64,000 nt of DNA from Sorex araneus (GCF_027595985.1 NC_073306.1:77829977-77893976), one strand, 5' to 3'. Shown: positions 12,042 through 23,790, counted from the first letter of the stretch. Notes: generated by a model not told the origin, from the sequence alone. Made by a program: numbers and translations.

Positions 12042-13470
12042 ATATATTGTGATTTTATAATAGAGCTGTTTTGGGGCTTTCTTCCATATGAACTAGTAGG
12101 TCTATGCAACTTGATGAATGTTCAGAGGGAGACTTAAAGTTAAATATTCAGTGAATGTGGTTATGATATGCAGAATTATATTATGCTTTAAAAGTTCTTT
12201 CCCAGGTATACACAATCTGTATAGTCACTGGTTTCCAGATGCTGTGAATATTAATTTTGTGTTTAGGTATATTATAAGGAAGATATGGATTTTAGAAAAT
12301 GAGAAATCTTTATAAAGGTAGACACTACTTAATAATATTAGCCTTTTAAATAAATGCAATTTTCTCAAGTTGGTTATAGCAAATGTGTAAAAAATATTAC
12401 AAAAAAATAGAATTTAGAGCACTATTCTTGGCATGAAGATAAAACCTGCACCTGAATAATAGATTCGTTGTTTACAGCTCATGTAACACTGTACTAATAC
12501 ATATGGTATCTTATCTGACCAGAAGAAGTGTAATGTAATAAATGTGTGTTGTTTTAAGTTGCCACACATATGATAATTTCTTTTGATATAATAGAATTCC
12601 GTGACCCCAGTCTTCAAAATAAGAAATGATTGTTGCTTATGGGGTCCTATCAAAAGCAATAAAACTCTTTCTACAATTGGAAAGACAGTAACTTAAAACC
12701 AGAACAGCCAGTCCTGAATGACATGAGAGCTCTGTTATTGGTTTGAAATCATTATATATCAGCTTTTTTAAAAAACAAAAAATATTTATTGAAAAGAACT
12801 TAATTATCTCCTCTTTCTTCTCATCAACTACTTACATCCTTGTTTTCATTCTTTCTACTCCTCCTTAGTCTTCTGTAAAACAGTTTTCTTATAATAACAC
12901 TATATGGTCCACTTACTCTCTCTTTACTGGTTCTCAAATTTATCACATTAAAATATTGTTGTCCACCAAAATGTTTAAAGATTTACTGCAACACTTTTAC
13001 TATTGAAGTGAATTAATTGAATCTTGTTCTATATTTAAGCAAATTACAACATTAGTTGCTACTCACTCAATAGAAAAGACCAAGTCTATTATAGCAAAAT
13101 CACGCAAATTACATGACAGTGATATAAACATATGAAGTCAAAGATGAACCCATCTCAACTTGGGATACTATGTCTGCTCAGGTTGTCTAACCATGTAACC
13201 AACCTCTGTATATGATTATGCCAGAATTTTTTCTCAAATTTTATGGTTTAAGATATTAAATATCACTATGATTATTTTCTTACTGTATAAATTCTTAAAG
13301 TATCATATGCATTCTCACTAAAAAAACTTTTCTTATTTGATACTTCACCACAAAGATTTCAATGCTTCACTGCAGTTTGTGCTTAGGTCATTACTTGTTA
13401 GTTTAGGAGGTATAAACCAGCCAGTAGAGAAACTTTATTTATTTGTTTATTTTTATTTTTATTTTTTTCT
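12042..13470. other. Pseudogene intron sequence, no exon 7 seen
   Basis: AT-rich, no recognisable repeat or GBP exon on the minus strand. Confidence 0.5.
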
Positions 13471-13474
13471 TGCT

Positions 13475-13640
13475 TTTGCATCACACCCGGCGATGCACAG
13501 GAGTTACTCCTGGCTCATGCACTCAGGAATTACTCCTGGCAGTGCTCAGAAACAATATGGGATGCTGGGAATCGAACCCGGGTCGGCCGCGTTCAAGGCA
13601 AATGCCCTACCCACTGTGCTATTGCTCCAGCCTCCAGTAG
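13475..13640 (-). mobile_element. tRNA-derived SINE
   Basis: Near-consensus reverse copy: tcacacccggcgatgcacag, cgaacccgggtcggccgcg, ctattgctccagcc. Confidence 0.9.
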
Positions 13641-13689
13641 AAAAACTTTAATGAAGAAGTATATATCATTCTTAAAGAGACTTCAAGGT

Positions 13690-14225
13690 AGTGAATTTTT
13701 CCAGGTAGACTGATCTCTGAATTGAGAACTCTTGGGCCTTCTTGGAATGGGGGCAGTCTGATTGCTCACTCTCCCAAAAGTCCCAGCAGCACATACCCAC
13801 ATGACAATATGTGTGGCTGTGTGACGACTCAAATTACACAATTGGGACAGCTAGTAGAATCACAGCAAACTTGATGGGAAAGTTCCATAGAAGCCCATTA
13901 ATTTCAATAAGCAAAAGAATAACAGAAAAGGCTCAACTTGTTTAGTAAATCCTTAGACAATAATTTTAATAACACCTCTTGTGAGATATAACAATTTTCA
14001 CAAATTTTCTTTTATTGATTTTTTAAATTCCATTTGCCATTTTGTTGTAATAAACAATATAAAATAAATTATCTTGTGCCTGCTAAGGGGCCATGATTGG
14101 GTGGCGGGTGGGTAACTGAGAACATTGGTGGAGGGATTGGTGTTGGAACATTGAATTCCTGAAACAACTGTATTATGAACAACTTTGTAAATAACAGTGT
14201 GTAAGTAAAGTTTCAAACATTTTAA
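13690..14225 (+). mobile_element. L1-like 3' repeat
   Basis: Same tail as 7545-7880: ccattttgttgtaataaac, ggtgttggaacattgaatt, aacaactttgtaa. Confidence 0.6.
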
Positions 14226-14371
14226 TAAAAAAGAAGCACATGTTTCTGTATATGGTATTAATATCTATCTTTGTGTAGGAGAAAGGGAAGGAAACAAAAT
14301 TCAGAGAGCAGTAATAGCTTTATCATACACAGTAAACTTCTGAGAGATATCCTATAATAAAAGAAACTTAC

Positions 14372-14616
14372 CATTCCCTTTGATAATGATTCCACCTCTT
14401 AGGGCCTTGGGTTTTGTATTTGTGAAGATATAAGAACAGAAATTTTGGGATTGCTCCCGGAAAATCAATTCCAGTTGGTTTTCTGTTGCTTCCTCAAGGT
14501 TGAGCAATAGATCATCATCTTTTGTGGGTTGTTTAAAAACAAAGCATTTTCGTTTGGGAAAGAACTTCCTGATACAATCTTTAGAATCATTCAAGTTTTG
14601 AGTTTTGAATCCTCAC
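14372..14616 (-). pseudogene. GBP4/6/7-like pseudogene exon 6 (frame break at acceptor)
   Basis: From the standard acceptor ttctacag (first base 14616) the frame inherited from exon 5 meets TGA after eight codons. From a second AG five bases further (first base 14611) the frame is open: NLNDSKDCIRKFFPKRK to FCSYIF and ALRGGIIIKGN. Donor gtaagt. The exon therefore looks like it lost one base near its start, or now uses the shifted acceptor. Confidence 0.82.
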
Positions 14617-14964
14617 CTGTAGAAATGGTAAAAAATGTAATCATAGAAAAAAAAACCCTTCAATTAAGGGACTAAAGATTTCACTTATAAGGGACCTTTA
14701 CATTCCTGTGGATCTGCAGCTTGTAAATATACCATTATTTAATCATGTAATTCAACCTACTCAAGATATTGGAACTTCATCAACCTTTTGCACAGAACTA
14801 GCAGCGAATGAATTACTATTTGGGGTATGAAGCAGAACAATTTATCAAAATTATACATACTTAAGATTATTTTGTTAGCCCTTGTATGATGTTTACTTTA
14901 TTATGTGCTTGTTGAATGATTGGTTCAAAATTACATTGGTTCAAAAATTTTAAAAATATTCTTC

Positions 14965-15270
14965 TCTGGAGACTGGAGTGATAGTATAGTGAGCAGAGTG
15001 CTTGCCTTATATTTTCTTTACTTTAGATCTTTCTTCTATTTCTCCATGAAGAATCACATTCTTTGAATCATTATCCTCCTTGGATCAGGACCAGTAGTAC
15101 AGAGTGTACATTGCATGCCGCTGACCTAGGTTTGATCCCCAGTACCACGTATGTCCCTCAGAGTCCTGGCAGGAGTGATCCCTTAGCAGAGTCAGGAGTC
15201 TGCCCTGAGCATTTCCAGTGGGGCCCCCACCCCAAACCCTCAAAACACAAAAAACCCTTAACCATCTACT
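14965..15270 (+). mobile_element. Two SINE fragments in tandem
   Basis: A 5' head fragment (gactggagtgatagtatagt, about 14970-15010), then a second diverged copy from about 15085 to an A-rich end. Confidence 0.6.
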
Positions 15271-15720
15271 GATATATGTATGTATCTTTATATGAAGGAT
15301 ATAATTAATCAAGCCAGTGAATTACATACAATAATTTCAAAATGTAGGTGATTTGGAAACATTGTGGTTCTGTATTTAATTTATCCAAGTTGATGAACAT
15401 TTTTCTCTCAAGTGGAAAAACATTTACATTTAATAAGTAACACAAATGTATTAGGAAATTTTAGCTTGGTTTTATTTCTACTTTTTAGTGCCATGATTTT
15501 GTCATTAACATTTAGTCTAGTATTAGATTCTAAATTTCTTCTGTGAACTTAAACTCTGGGTTAATAATAATACCTGAGCGAACACCCACTTGTCATGCAT
15601 CAATCACCATTACATCAGCCTCACTCCAACCCCAAATAGTGTGTATCAATTGCTGAATGGTAGGCTCAGTTGATACCACCTTCTACTGAAATTTATATCA
15701 CCCAGAACATGCTCTAATAC

Positions 15721-15917
15721 CTTGAACCAATTTCAAAGCATTCTCCAGGTACTCATCTTCAGTGATACTCCATCCATTTAACTCCAACTTCAACACGAAA
15801 TGCCATAAAGTCCAAATATAGTCTGGAAAGAAAGTCACAAACTCTGCTGAATCATTTAATTCTTTAGTACTCGGACAAGAGTTTGTTCTGATTAGGTTTC
15901 CTAATTCAACTACATAG
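15721..15917 (-). pseudogene. GBP4/6/7-like pseudogene exon 5 (TLWH in place of TLRD)
   Basis: 197 bp, acceptor acattccag, donor gtatta. The frame is open: YVVELGNLIRTNSCPS to DEYLENALKLVQG. The guanine-specificity motif TLRD is TLWH at residues 179-182, removing the conserved Asp. Confidence 0.86.
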
Positions 15918-16123
15918 CTGGAATGTTAGTTAAGGAATGAGAAATGCCCTACAACAGTTTCCAGATCTCACCCCAAAACCAGGCTTAAAAAATACTTCAT
16001 TGCTCTGCTTTTCCTTCTCCCTTAATAATGGCGGGTTATGGAAAAGAAGAAATGGGGTAAGTTGCCCTTCCCACTGATTCAGTTAATCAGTTAATCATGG
16101 TGGTTTAATTTTTGAAAGGATAC

Positions 16124-16233
16124 TGTAGCTGTTCCATGACTTGGTAGTTGATGGTGCCAATGCTGTTGTAGACAAATGCACTGCTCAGAAGCACGGCCAG
16201 TGCCAAGATCCAAGAGTCATTCCTGGAATCACC
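16124..16233 (-). pseudogene. GBP4/6/7-like pseudogene exon 4
   Basis: 110 bp, acceptor attctag, donor gtatcc. It encodes [20 protein letters not shown] to YQVMEQL with an open frame. The donor is identical to the intact paralogue. Confidence 0.85.
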
Positions 16234-16239
16234 CTAGAA

Positions 16240-18040
16240 TTTACATTGAAGAAAAGGACTTTGGAAGCTATTCTTTGTTGAATTAGCAGTTGTTCATTTA
16301 CTGTATTATTCATTTTACAGTTGAGCACTTGAAAAGCAACATGAAATTTGAAAATTAATCCAAACTCAAACTTAAATTTTGGTGTTTGCATTGATTCTCT
16401 CCGGACTTCAATTCCTTAAGCTATTAACCAAATTGTAGGGAAGTGCAAATATATGTCAATTTTTGTTCAATGCATGAGTAAATGTAGAAGCATAAAGTAA
16501 CAGTTGAGATAAAAGTCCTCTTAAATTTTTCTGAATTCTGGGCTATGTGGGGATTACAAATGTCATTCAATTAAATTCATTTTGCATTTATAAAATACCA
16601 GATGCTACAGTTTTAAGTTCAAGCCTTTTGGAAGAAAATTTTTGACATAGGCAGTTATAAATATCAGCAATAATTCCAAAATGATAAACTCTGCTAGGAG
16701 TGGAAGCATGTATTTATTGTGAAATACAAAGAAAGAATGGCAAAATCCCAATAATGAATTGGGTAAATTTGACCAAAACTCAACCATCTCTTTATAGAAT
16801 ATGAGTGGATTATACGGAAAATAGTTGTGTAAGCCGAAGATCTGATAGAAAGTGGAATTGTAGTGATCGAGAGTTCTATGCATGTGAAAAATCCAATACA
16901 TCAGTAAGAATTGTCAGAAAATGTAGTCACATGAAGACAATAGAGACAATTTTCTTTGTGACAATAGATAATTGTGTCTACATTTGTGACAATAGGTGAC
17001 AAGGATGAGAACAATACCAGGGGCAAGTTCTGGGTGATTCTGTCATGATATTGTTACTTACTCAACACTCTACAAGTTGTAAGGGCAGCAAGTCATTTTG
17101 TTGCTATTAAAGTTTTCAACTTGGCAGTTTTTGGTTCCTTGACAGATGCAATTAGATTTAAAAAAGAAGAGGTTGATATAAACTACTATTAAGAATCAGC
17201 AGTGTTTTCTTTGTATTCAGATAGAACATTGCATATTATAAAACTGAAGTTAAAATTTCAGAATTTCTGAACTGAGAATTTCTGAATTTGTAAACTTTTT
17301 TACTGAAACTAAAACCAGAGGCCTACTCTGTTATTTTTTATTTACTCATTAACACAGATAAGGGAGAATATTGTTTGGAACTAATACTAAAATAAAATAC
17401 TAAAATGATACTATTTATAGTGCTTTGGTCAGTCTAACTCTTGCTTTTATAAAAGTCAGTAAAAATAAAAAACCTAGAGACATAGATTTCAAATCTCAGC
17501 GAATGTTCCTGGTGCAAGTGAATAATATCTTAAGACTCTTTAAATAAATTACTTCACTGAAGTCATTTTTCATTTTTCTCATCTCCAGTCTCTTATAATT
17601 CATTTACTTTAAACTCCTATGGCTCATATGTTCCATATATTACAAGTTCCTATTATTTTACTTTCTAATTTGAATGACAGGGTAAGGCCCCCAGTTTTAT
17701 ATTCTTGACATTGTGTACCATTACATTGCATATTTGTTATTTCTCCAGTTTGTTTGTAAGTCTTCATCTCATCATTTTATACCTAAAATAACTAATAGAA
17801 AACCAAGAACTTAGATACTCATTATTAATTTGTTATCTTGAATCATCCAACACAGTGTTAAAAGTATGATCTATCCCTAATAGCCAAAATACTTATTGTA
17901 AGATCCAGTAAAATTTCACGAAAAAAATTTGCCTTATTTCCATAACTGTTTTTGCAATTTATGGGAATAAGTCATAAAAGTTTTATTGAGGGGCCAGTTA
18001 TGATATAAGTAGAATATCAAGAGCAAAGATCATCCTTTGC
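16240..18040. other. Pseudogene intron 3, no gene
   Basis: AT-rich, repeat-poor intronic sequence. Confidence 0.5.
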
Positions 18041-18045
18041 CTTGC

Positions 18046-18173
18046 CTTTTCTACATTACTTAGGCCCTCAGTGTCCAGAAGTATCAGGGTGTGATTTATC
18101 TTGGAGGGATGAGGTACACACCATATCCAGATGCCCTTTGTTTCAGCCTTCACTGTGTAACCCAGCTGGAAAC
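18046..18173 (-). pseudogene. GBP4/6/7-like pseudogene exon 3
   Basis: 128 bp, acceptor tttttcctag. It encodes GFQLGYTVKAETKGIWIWC to LLDTEGLSNVEK. The usual GLGD is GLSN. The donor dinucleotide is GC in the context AAAAG|gcaagg, which is a good GC-AG intron consensus, so this junction may still splice. Confidence 0.87.
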
Positions 18174-18344
18174 CTAGGAAAAAGAAGAGGAAGCAGATAT
18201 TCCAGACTGCCATCCTTCATTGAATTTATAGTAATCTGAGTGCTTATCTGCTTATTTGCTTCCTTTTCAGCAAAGACTGTGGTACAAGGCTGAAGAGATA
18301 ATATACCAGGTATGAATCTGCCATTTTACTGGGTGAAAAACAGC

Positions 18345-18690
18345 CCTAGATCACATTTCCCAAAGAATGTGATACTGCTAAATCTTCCCAGGTAGACTGG
18401 TCTGGGCTGAGATATCTCTGGTCTTCTTGAGATTGGGGAGGGCAGATTCCCCTTTCTGCCTGAAGGCACAGCAGGCTACAGCCGTATCTGACACCCTCCA
18501 ACACAGAAATGACCCAGATCCACCACTCAACCTCATCAAACTTCGAGGTCACCAAATTGTCCCAGAACAATTTCTAGACTACGCTTTGTACTGGTAAACC
18601 TGGGTTTGAACCCTGGAGCCCTATATGATTCCCTGAATAAACCCTGTACAGCCACGTATGGCCCCCAAATCAAAAAATACATATATAAAA
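18345..18690 (+). mobile_element. L1-like 3' repeat fragment followed by an old SINE
   Basis: tcttcccaggtagactggtctggg parallels the 13.7-kb copy; from about 18575 a diverged SINE with ggtttgaaccctggagccc. Confidence 0.45.
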
Positions 18691-19540
18691 ACTTTTGTAC
18701 ATATTTACACAGAATTAGCACTTATCCAAGAAAATATTTTAATTTTCTTTATTTTATGTAGAAATATTTTAAATTTTGGCCTAAAATGATAATTTAATTG
18801 AAATAAAGGGCCTTGTAAATTAAGATTTAGCATCAGATATATCAGTCAGAGAAAAAAAATGCAAAGAGAGAAAAGAATAACTATTTTGTAATTTTCACAA
18901 AAAGTCACTGGGATTGTAATTTAGAGCAATTGGGATAATCAAAATGCGATATGGGTGCTTAAAAGGAATCAAATTCTGATCATCCTCATACAGTATTAAA
19001 AGGATTTTTATTTTAATGGACCTGTCATTTGTGATATTAATTCTACTCAGCACTCCTGAAGAACAGCTATAAACTGTACATGTGTACCAGGATGTAAGAA
19101 GGATGTTCATGACAAAGTAATTTATACAATATGAAAAATAGAAATACTACCAATGTTAATCAATGTCAAATGGGTAAATAGTGTTATCTTCTGACAATTT
19201 CACACTTAGAAACAGTGAAAATAAATTACAGGTACATATGAAAAACTCGATGGATTTTATAAAATGCTTTCTGATAACGAGGGTTGCTATTGTAAAAGAA
19301 TATCAGGGTCTAAGTCCCTTCTTATGAAATTTGAGTAATTTTTTAAGAAACATGTACATATGATAAAATTTCTTCCTAGAGAGAAAGTATGGCGCAAATC
19401 TTGGTAAGCTCAGGGACACTCTGTGATGGTGTGATTTGGATTTTTGTGTTTATCTTTATTTATTGGACTTACCATTTATGATAAATTGGTAAGGGTATAT
19501 AGTTTAACAAAATGTTTCTAAGAACTAAAGCAAAAACAGT

Positions 19541-19745
19541 TACATGGTTATCTCTTTTTTTGGGGGGCCACACCTGGCGATGCATAGGGGTCACTCCTGG
19601 CTCTACACTCAGGAATCACCCCTGGCGCTGCTCAGGGGACCATATGGGATGCTGGGAATGGAACCCGGGTCGGCCGCGTGCAAGGCAAACGCCCCACCCG
19701 CTGTGCTATCACTCCAGCCCCTACATGGTTATCTCATAGAGATAC
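19541..19745 (-). mobile_element. tRNA-derived SINE with target duplication
   Basis: Near-consensus copy. TACATGGTTATCTC repeats at 19541-19554 and 19732-19745, a recent insertion in pseudogene intron 2. Confidence 0.93.
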
Positions 19746-19851
19746 AAAACATTCTGCTCTGTCCCTTTTAATGCAAAATATATTGAAAACTAGTTTCATA
19801 TTATTTGAAAACAGCCTATTGATTTTAGAGAAAAGTGATCTAGAAGAGGAG

Positions 19852-20035
19852 TTGGAGAGATAGTAGAGTGGGTAGAGTGCTTGCGTTGGGTGCCGCTGAC
19901 TCAGGTCTGATCCCTTGTATCCCATACAGTCTTCCAAGTATACTAGGAATGGTTTCTGAGCACAGAGCCAGGAATAAACCTTGAGCACAGTTGGATGTGG
20001 CCCCAAAACAAAACAAAAAAAACCCCAAAACCAAC
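19852..20035 (+). mobile_element. tRNA-derived SINE, diverged
   Basis: Head gttggagagatagtagagtg, body gagcacagagccaggaataa and A/C-rich tail. Confidence 0.7.
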
Positions 20036-20337
20036 AAAAAAGTGATGTTAAAAAAAGGAAGGGATTATTTGCTGTAACTGAGCTCCTGGAAGTTGAGTGC
20101 ATGGGATCACGTTTAAAAATGGAAGTTTTAATTGGGTCTGGAAATCTTTATTGTTCAGACAAATGAGTAGGAATTTGTGGGCAAATGAGGCTGAAGTTAC
20201 AAATTTTGCATTGAGAATTAAAGTTTTAATCAGAGTGCTTAAGTTCTTTCTCAACATGATGAGAAAGGAAGAGGTGTGCTCAACCTTTGTTATTAATGTT
20301 TCCATGATAATGGCTCCCACCCCAGAACAAAACTCAC

Positions 20338-20533
20338 CACGGTTATGTCCAGCCAGGCGGTTCATTAGGTAGGATTTACCTGTCCTACACAGCCCTGTCA
20401 TGGCCACCACCACCACTGGCTGAGATATAGTCTCAAGAATATTCAGTGCTTTGGGATTTACTCTCAGATCATTTCTGTAGTTTTCCACCAGACAGATGGG
20501 GTCCGTCATGATAGGTCCAGTTGCCATGGTAAG
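20338..20533 (-). pseudogene. GBP4/6/7-like pseudogene exon 2 (start, P-loop)
   Basis: Acceptor gtttcacag; ATG at 20527-20525. 190 coding bases end at donor gtgagt. The P-loop reads GLCRTGKS (residues 45-52): the catalytic R48, K51 and S52 positions are kept and Tyr47 is Cys. The frame is open. Confidence 0.88.
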
Positions 20534-20563
20534 CTGTGAAACAGAGGGAGAATTTAACAAGAT

Positions 20564-20762
20564 CTCAGCCATGTCTTTTTTTTTCTTTTTTTGGGTCACA
20601 CCCGGCAATGCACAGGGGTTACTCCTGGCTCTGCACTCAGGAATTACTCCTGGCGGTGCTCAGGGGACCATATGGGATGCTGGGAATCAAACCCGGGTCG
20701 GCTGTGTGCAAGGCAAACGCCCTACCCGCTGTGCTATCGCTCCAGCACCTCAGCCATGTCTT
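20564..20762 (-). mobile_element. tRNA-derived SINE abutting pseudogene exon 2
   Basis: Near-consensus copy with 14-base duplication CTCAGCCATGTCTT at 20564-20577 and 20749-20762. It lies 31 bases upstream of the exon 2 acceptor, in the transcript's sense orientation. Confidence 0.93.
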
Positions 20763-21350
20763 CAGGGACACACAAATCATGTTTCTCTTTTCTGTTCTGT
20801 AATTTTCTAGATTTATATGTTTCTAAAGGTTATTTAATCTAATGTTTCAGGACTAATGCACATTTTTCTTTTTTACCTTAAATAGTCCTTAAACCAAATT
20901 TGCTCTTGTGATAGAGAAAAAACAAAAATATAAACCAAGCAATAATGATGAGAGTAGGATGTACCCCTCTATATCCAAAGCAGGGCACTTGCCTGAAGGT
21001 CTAGGTACATATTGGAGAAGCAGAGTGTCCCAGGCACGAGCTGTCTCGAGGCAGTGGTCTCTGGGCCAGAGGAGTGTGCTGAGTAAAGCAAATTGTCCTA
21101 TAGGCCCCATGTTAATGGGATTGGTGTTGCCAGAGCTGTCTTCCAATTTTCTAGAGGAGCGTTTGCACTTGTGCCAACTGAAATAACTCATTTCTACATT
21201 TGTTTAAATTGGAACTGTAATTTTATAATACTTTCAGAGGTGTTCTGGAGCAGTAATTAGAGTAAATTTTGGCCTTCCCCCCACTTCATCACAGACCACA
21301 ATTATTCCTATTTTTTTTATATATAATTTTGTCTCTTGCCTGTGTACCTG
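20763..21350. other. No gene seen
   Basis: Mixed sequence, no supported feature. Confidence 0.4.
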
Positions 21351-21920
21351 GCTGTTTTCCCCAGGGCCCCTTGGAGGGGATGGGCTCCAGCTTCCCTCCC
21401 TGCCCTGAGCAGAGCTCCCATGGCTGAAGACCTCCAGAACCTAGCCACAGCCATGCTCAAGACCCCTCTTCACACATTTGGATAGCCTCACGCATGAAGG
21501 TACCGGCAGAGGAACCCAGGTGTGTGGAAGCGGGACTGAGACCTCCATGCCTGCTCGGATCAGGACTGGGTCTCCTCTGCCCAGATTTCCCATTTCCCAG
21601 TAGCTAGGTGGTCACACCCAGGGACTGCCCCCTGTGCCGTGTAATCCCATCCATGGCCAGCATCCAGAGACTTAAAAGCAAGCCCACATGGGAGAGCCTT
21701 GCAAGTTCCCCATGGTGTATTAATATGCCAAAATCATTAACAAACTGGGCCTCATTCTTCTGACCCTGAAAGAGCCTCCAATGCGACATTTTGGGAAGGA
21801 CGAGTAGAGAGAGGCTTCTAAAATCAAGGCTAGGACGAATGGAGACATTACTGAGACCACTCGAGAAATTCGATGATCAACGGGATGATGATGATGATGA
21901 TATGATGATGATGATTTATA
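21350..21920 (+). mobile_element. Composite long SINE ending in (GAT)n
   Basis: GC-rich block with gatagcctcacgcatgaagg, then accctgaaagagcctccaat and the long-form SINE end, followed by GATGATGAT repeats (21884-21914). Confidence 0.6.
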
Positions 21921-22199
21921 ATTTTGTCATTCATACAATATAAATTTAGCAAATTTATATAAATATAGTAAAACTTATATGATAATGATCATTTCTTAAA
22001 CCATTTTTTCCTGAGTTGCCAGGATTTAAAATACTGCTATTTTATGCATACAGTGCTCCTATCCAACACCCATCACCAGAGTTTGCTTCTTACTCTGACC
22101 CAATTTTTATCTAAGTCAACTGAAATGTGTAAATAAGCTGGTAGTTAGGGCAGGTTGGGGTGGGCTGGTACACAAATATGGGTGGCGGAGCTGACAATC

Positions 22200-22690
22200 A
22201 ATTTTAAGAAGTCATTAAAGTATGATCTGAAAAAGAATTCCTCCTGTCAACTCCCAGCTCCAGACTGATACCAACCCAAGCCCCAGAGCTGACTCACCAG
22301 GAGACACCTCAGCTGGAACCAAAGGACTTGATATAACTGAATAGAAATCACCTGAACAAATCTCTTTTCTTCTAGTCTATACCTTGGCAACTTACTGATC
22401 TGCACAGAAAACACCAAGCAGAATAGCTTGAAAAAGGGCTAGAAAACCAGCTTAGCAAAACAAGCCCTGTGTACTCCATCTGGAGTGGCCCTCACCCATT
22501 CACTTTGGGTGTGCAACTTTTCCCCTTTCTTTATGATCTTTTTATACTGGGTTGCCTTCATTCAGTTTTGGGATGTCTAATTCCTTTCAAAAGGTTTTTC
22601 ACACTTCTCCAGAAATTCTTTCTTGAGGACTAAAGACAGTAGCCTGAACCTGGGTAGATAATAGGATTGCTTTTTTAAAAAAAATATAAA
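22200..22690. other. No gene seen
   Basis: Sequence of average composition, no recognisable feature. Confidence 0.35.
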
Positions 22691-22694
22691 AAAA

Positions 22695-22855
22695 GCTTTA
22701 CTTGGGGGGCTGGGGGAGGGAGTGGGGTACTCGAGGCTTACTCCTGACTCTGTGTTCAGGGATCACTTCTGACAGATGCAGGGGACCCTATAGGATGCTG
22801 GGGATTGAGGCAAATGACCTACCTGCTGTACTATCATTCCACCTCACCTACTTTT
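22695..22855 (-). mobile_element. tRNA-derived SINE, diverged
   Basis: ttactcctgactctgtgttc, gcaggggaccctataggatg and a head complement ctatcattccacc. Confidence 0.65.
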
Positions 22856-22914
22856 TTACAGTCCTCATCTTCAGGCACATGCACCTCACCTTCAATACAA
22901 AGAAGTGAAGCAGG

Positions 22915-23790
22915 TAGGCTAGTAGATAGGGAAGGGTCCTCTATGGAAATAAATTCTGGGGAGGTAATAAATCTGACTAATGCTGAGGCTGTTAGCACCC
23001 ACTTCATGGACACAGGAACTAAAGCCTAATAAGACCTTTATTAGGTGCCAGGACAGACTCAGAGAAGGCTGGACTCCCCTACTAGAGAAGATCAAGCAGG
23101 AGTAAAGGACAGGAAAGGAATATCAAAGAGCACCACAAACTACTTTGAACTGTACCCCTTTGGCATCTCCATAGTAAGGTTCTCTTATCTAGAGAGAAAG
23201 CCCCCAGGGCTGGAGCAATAGTACAACGGTAGGGCATTTACACGTGGCCAATCTGGATTTGATCCCCAGCATCTCATATGGTCCCCCAAGCACCGTCAGG
23301 AGTAACTCCTGAATGCAGAGCCATAAGTAACTCCTGTGCATGGTGGAATATGACTCTAAATGCCAAATAATAACAATAATAAATAAATAAAATAAAATAA
23401 AAAGAAAGCCCCAAGTTGGCAACTTGGGAGAACCCTATAAAAATTCATCTTGAACAAAGGAAGTGCAAGAATGTGCTACTCTGGCTCATGTGTGTCCCTC
23501 ATCTCCCCCCTTGAGATGTATCCTTCATACTTTCATATCTAGTGCTGGATGTGTTCTGGAGCTCACTCTTCAATCTGCAGAATCCCACATTCCTCTCAGG
23601 AGCACATTTTCTCTCTGTCTCTTTATCCCCTTTCTCAAAACTTCCAAATAAGATCTGCCATGCTTCACTGCTTGTCTCCTCCCAAAATTTTTTTCTGCAA
23701 GGGAAAGGCAGGGAACCAAAAGGTGTGGGCAACATCTAGGACTGACTTTCCTTTCCTGCAAGGAGCTAAACTCACAGCAGGCTGAGTCCT
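22915..23790 (+). mobile_element. Solo LTR interrupted by a SINE (copy 1)
   Basis: Homologous to 38990-39830. Promoter-like CCCTATAAAAA (near 23433), then a pyrimidine-rich part and a degenerate poly-A signal (aataagatctgcc, against aataaaatctgtt in copy 2). A + strand SINE (23207-23405) is inserted with short duplications GAAAGCCCC. No retroviral coding sequence adjoins. Confidence 0.6.

Larger units (their letters stand above)
3168..20533 (-). pseudogene. GBP4/6/7-like guanylate-binding protein gene, degenerate
   Basis: Recognisable exons in transcript order: 20533-20338, 18173-18046, 16233-16124, 15917-15721, 14611 (or 14616)-14372, 6049-5947, 5340-5147 and 3473-3168. Exon sizes and phases equal those of the intact neighbour for exons 2-5, 9 and 10. 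The N-terminus (MATGPIMTDPICLVEN) and a hydrophobic C-terminal helix (IATLPGLYKLIGVGTVIVVS) in place of a CaaX box point to the GBP4/6/7 branch. Lesions seen: GC donor after exon 3, frame break at the exon 6 acceptor, exons 7 and 8 not found in 6050-14370, TAG inside exon 9, and donor GT changed to AT after exon 10. DTEGLGD reads DTEGLSN and TLRD reads TLWH. A full-length product is not possible. A short G-domain-only product remains conceivable from exons 2-6. Confidence 0.85.

Noticed and set aside
13475-13640. tRNA-like A and B boxes suggesting tRNA genes
   Set aside because: All such sites lie in SINE heads followed by SINE bodies and A-rich tails; no cloverleaf with a proper anticodon arm was seen.
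19840-20102. Minus ORFs of 65-122 codons
   Set aside because: Run through SINE sequence in antisense; no conserved domain.
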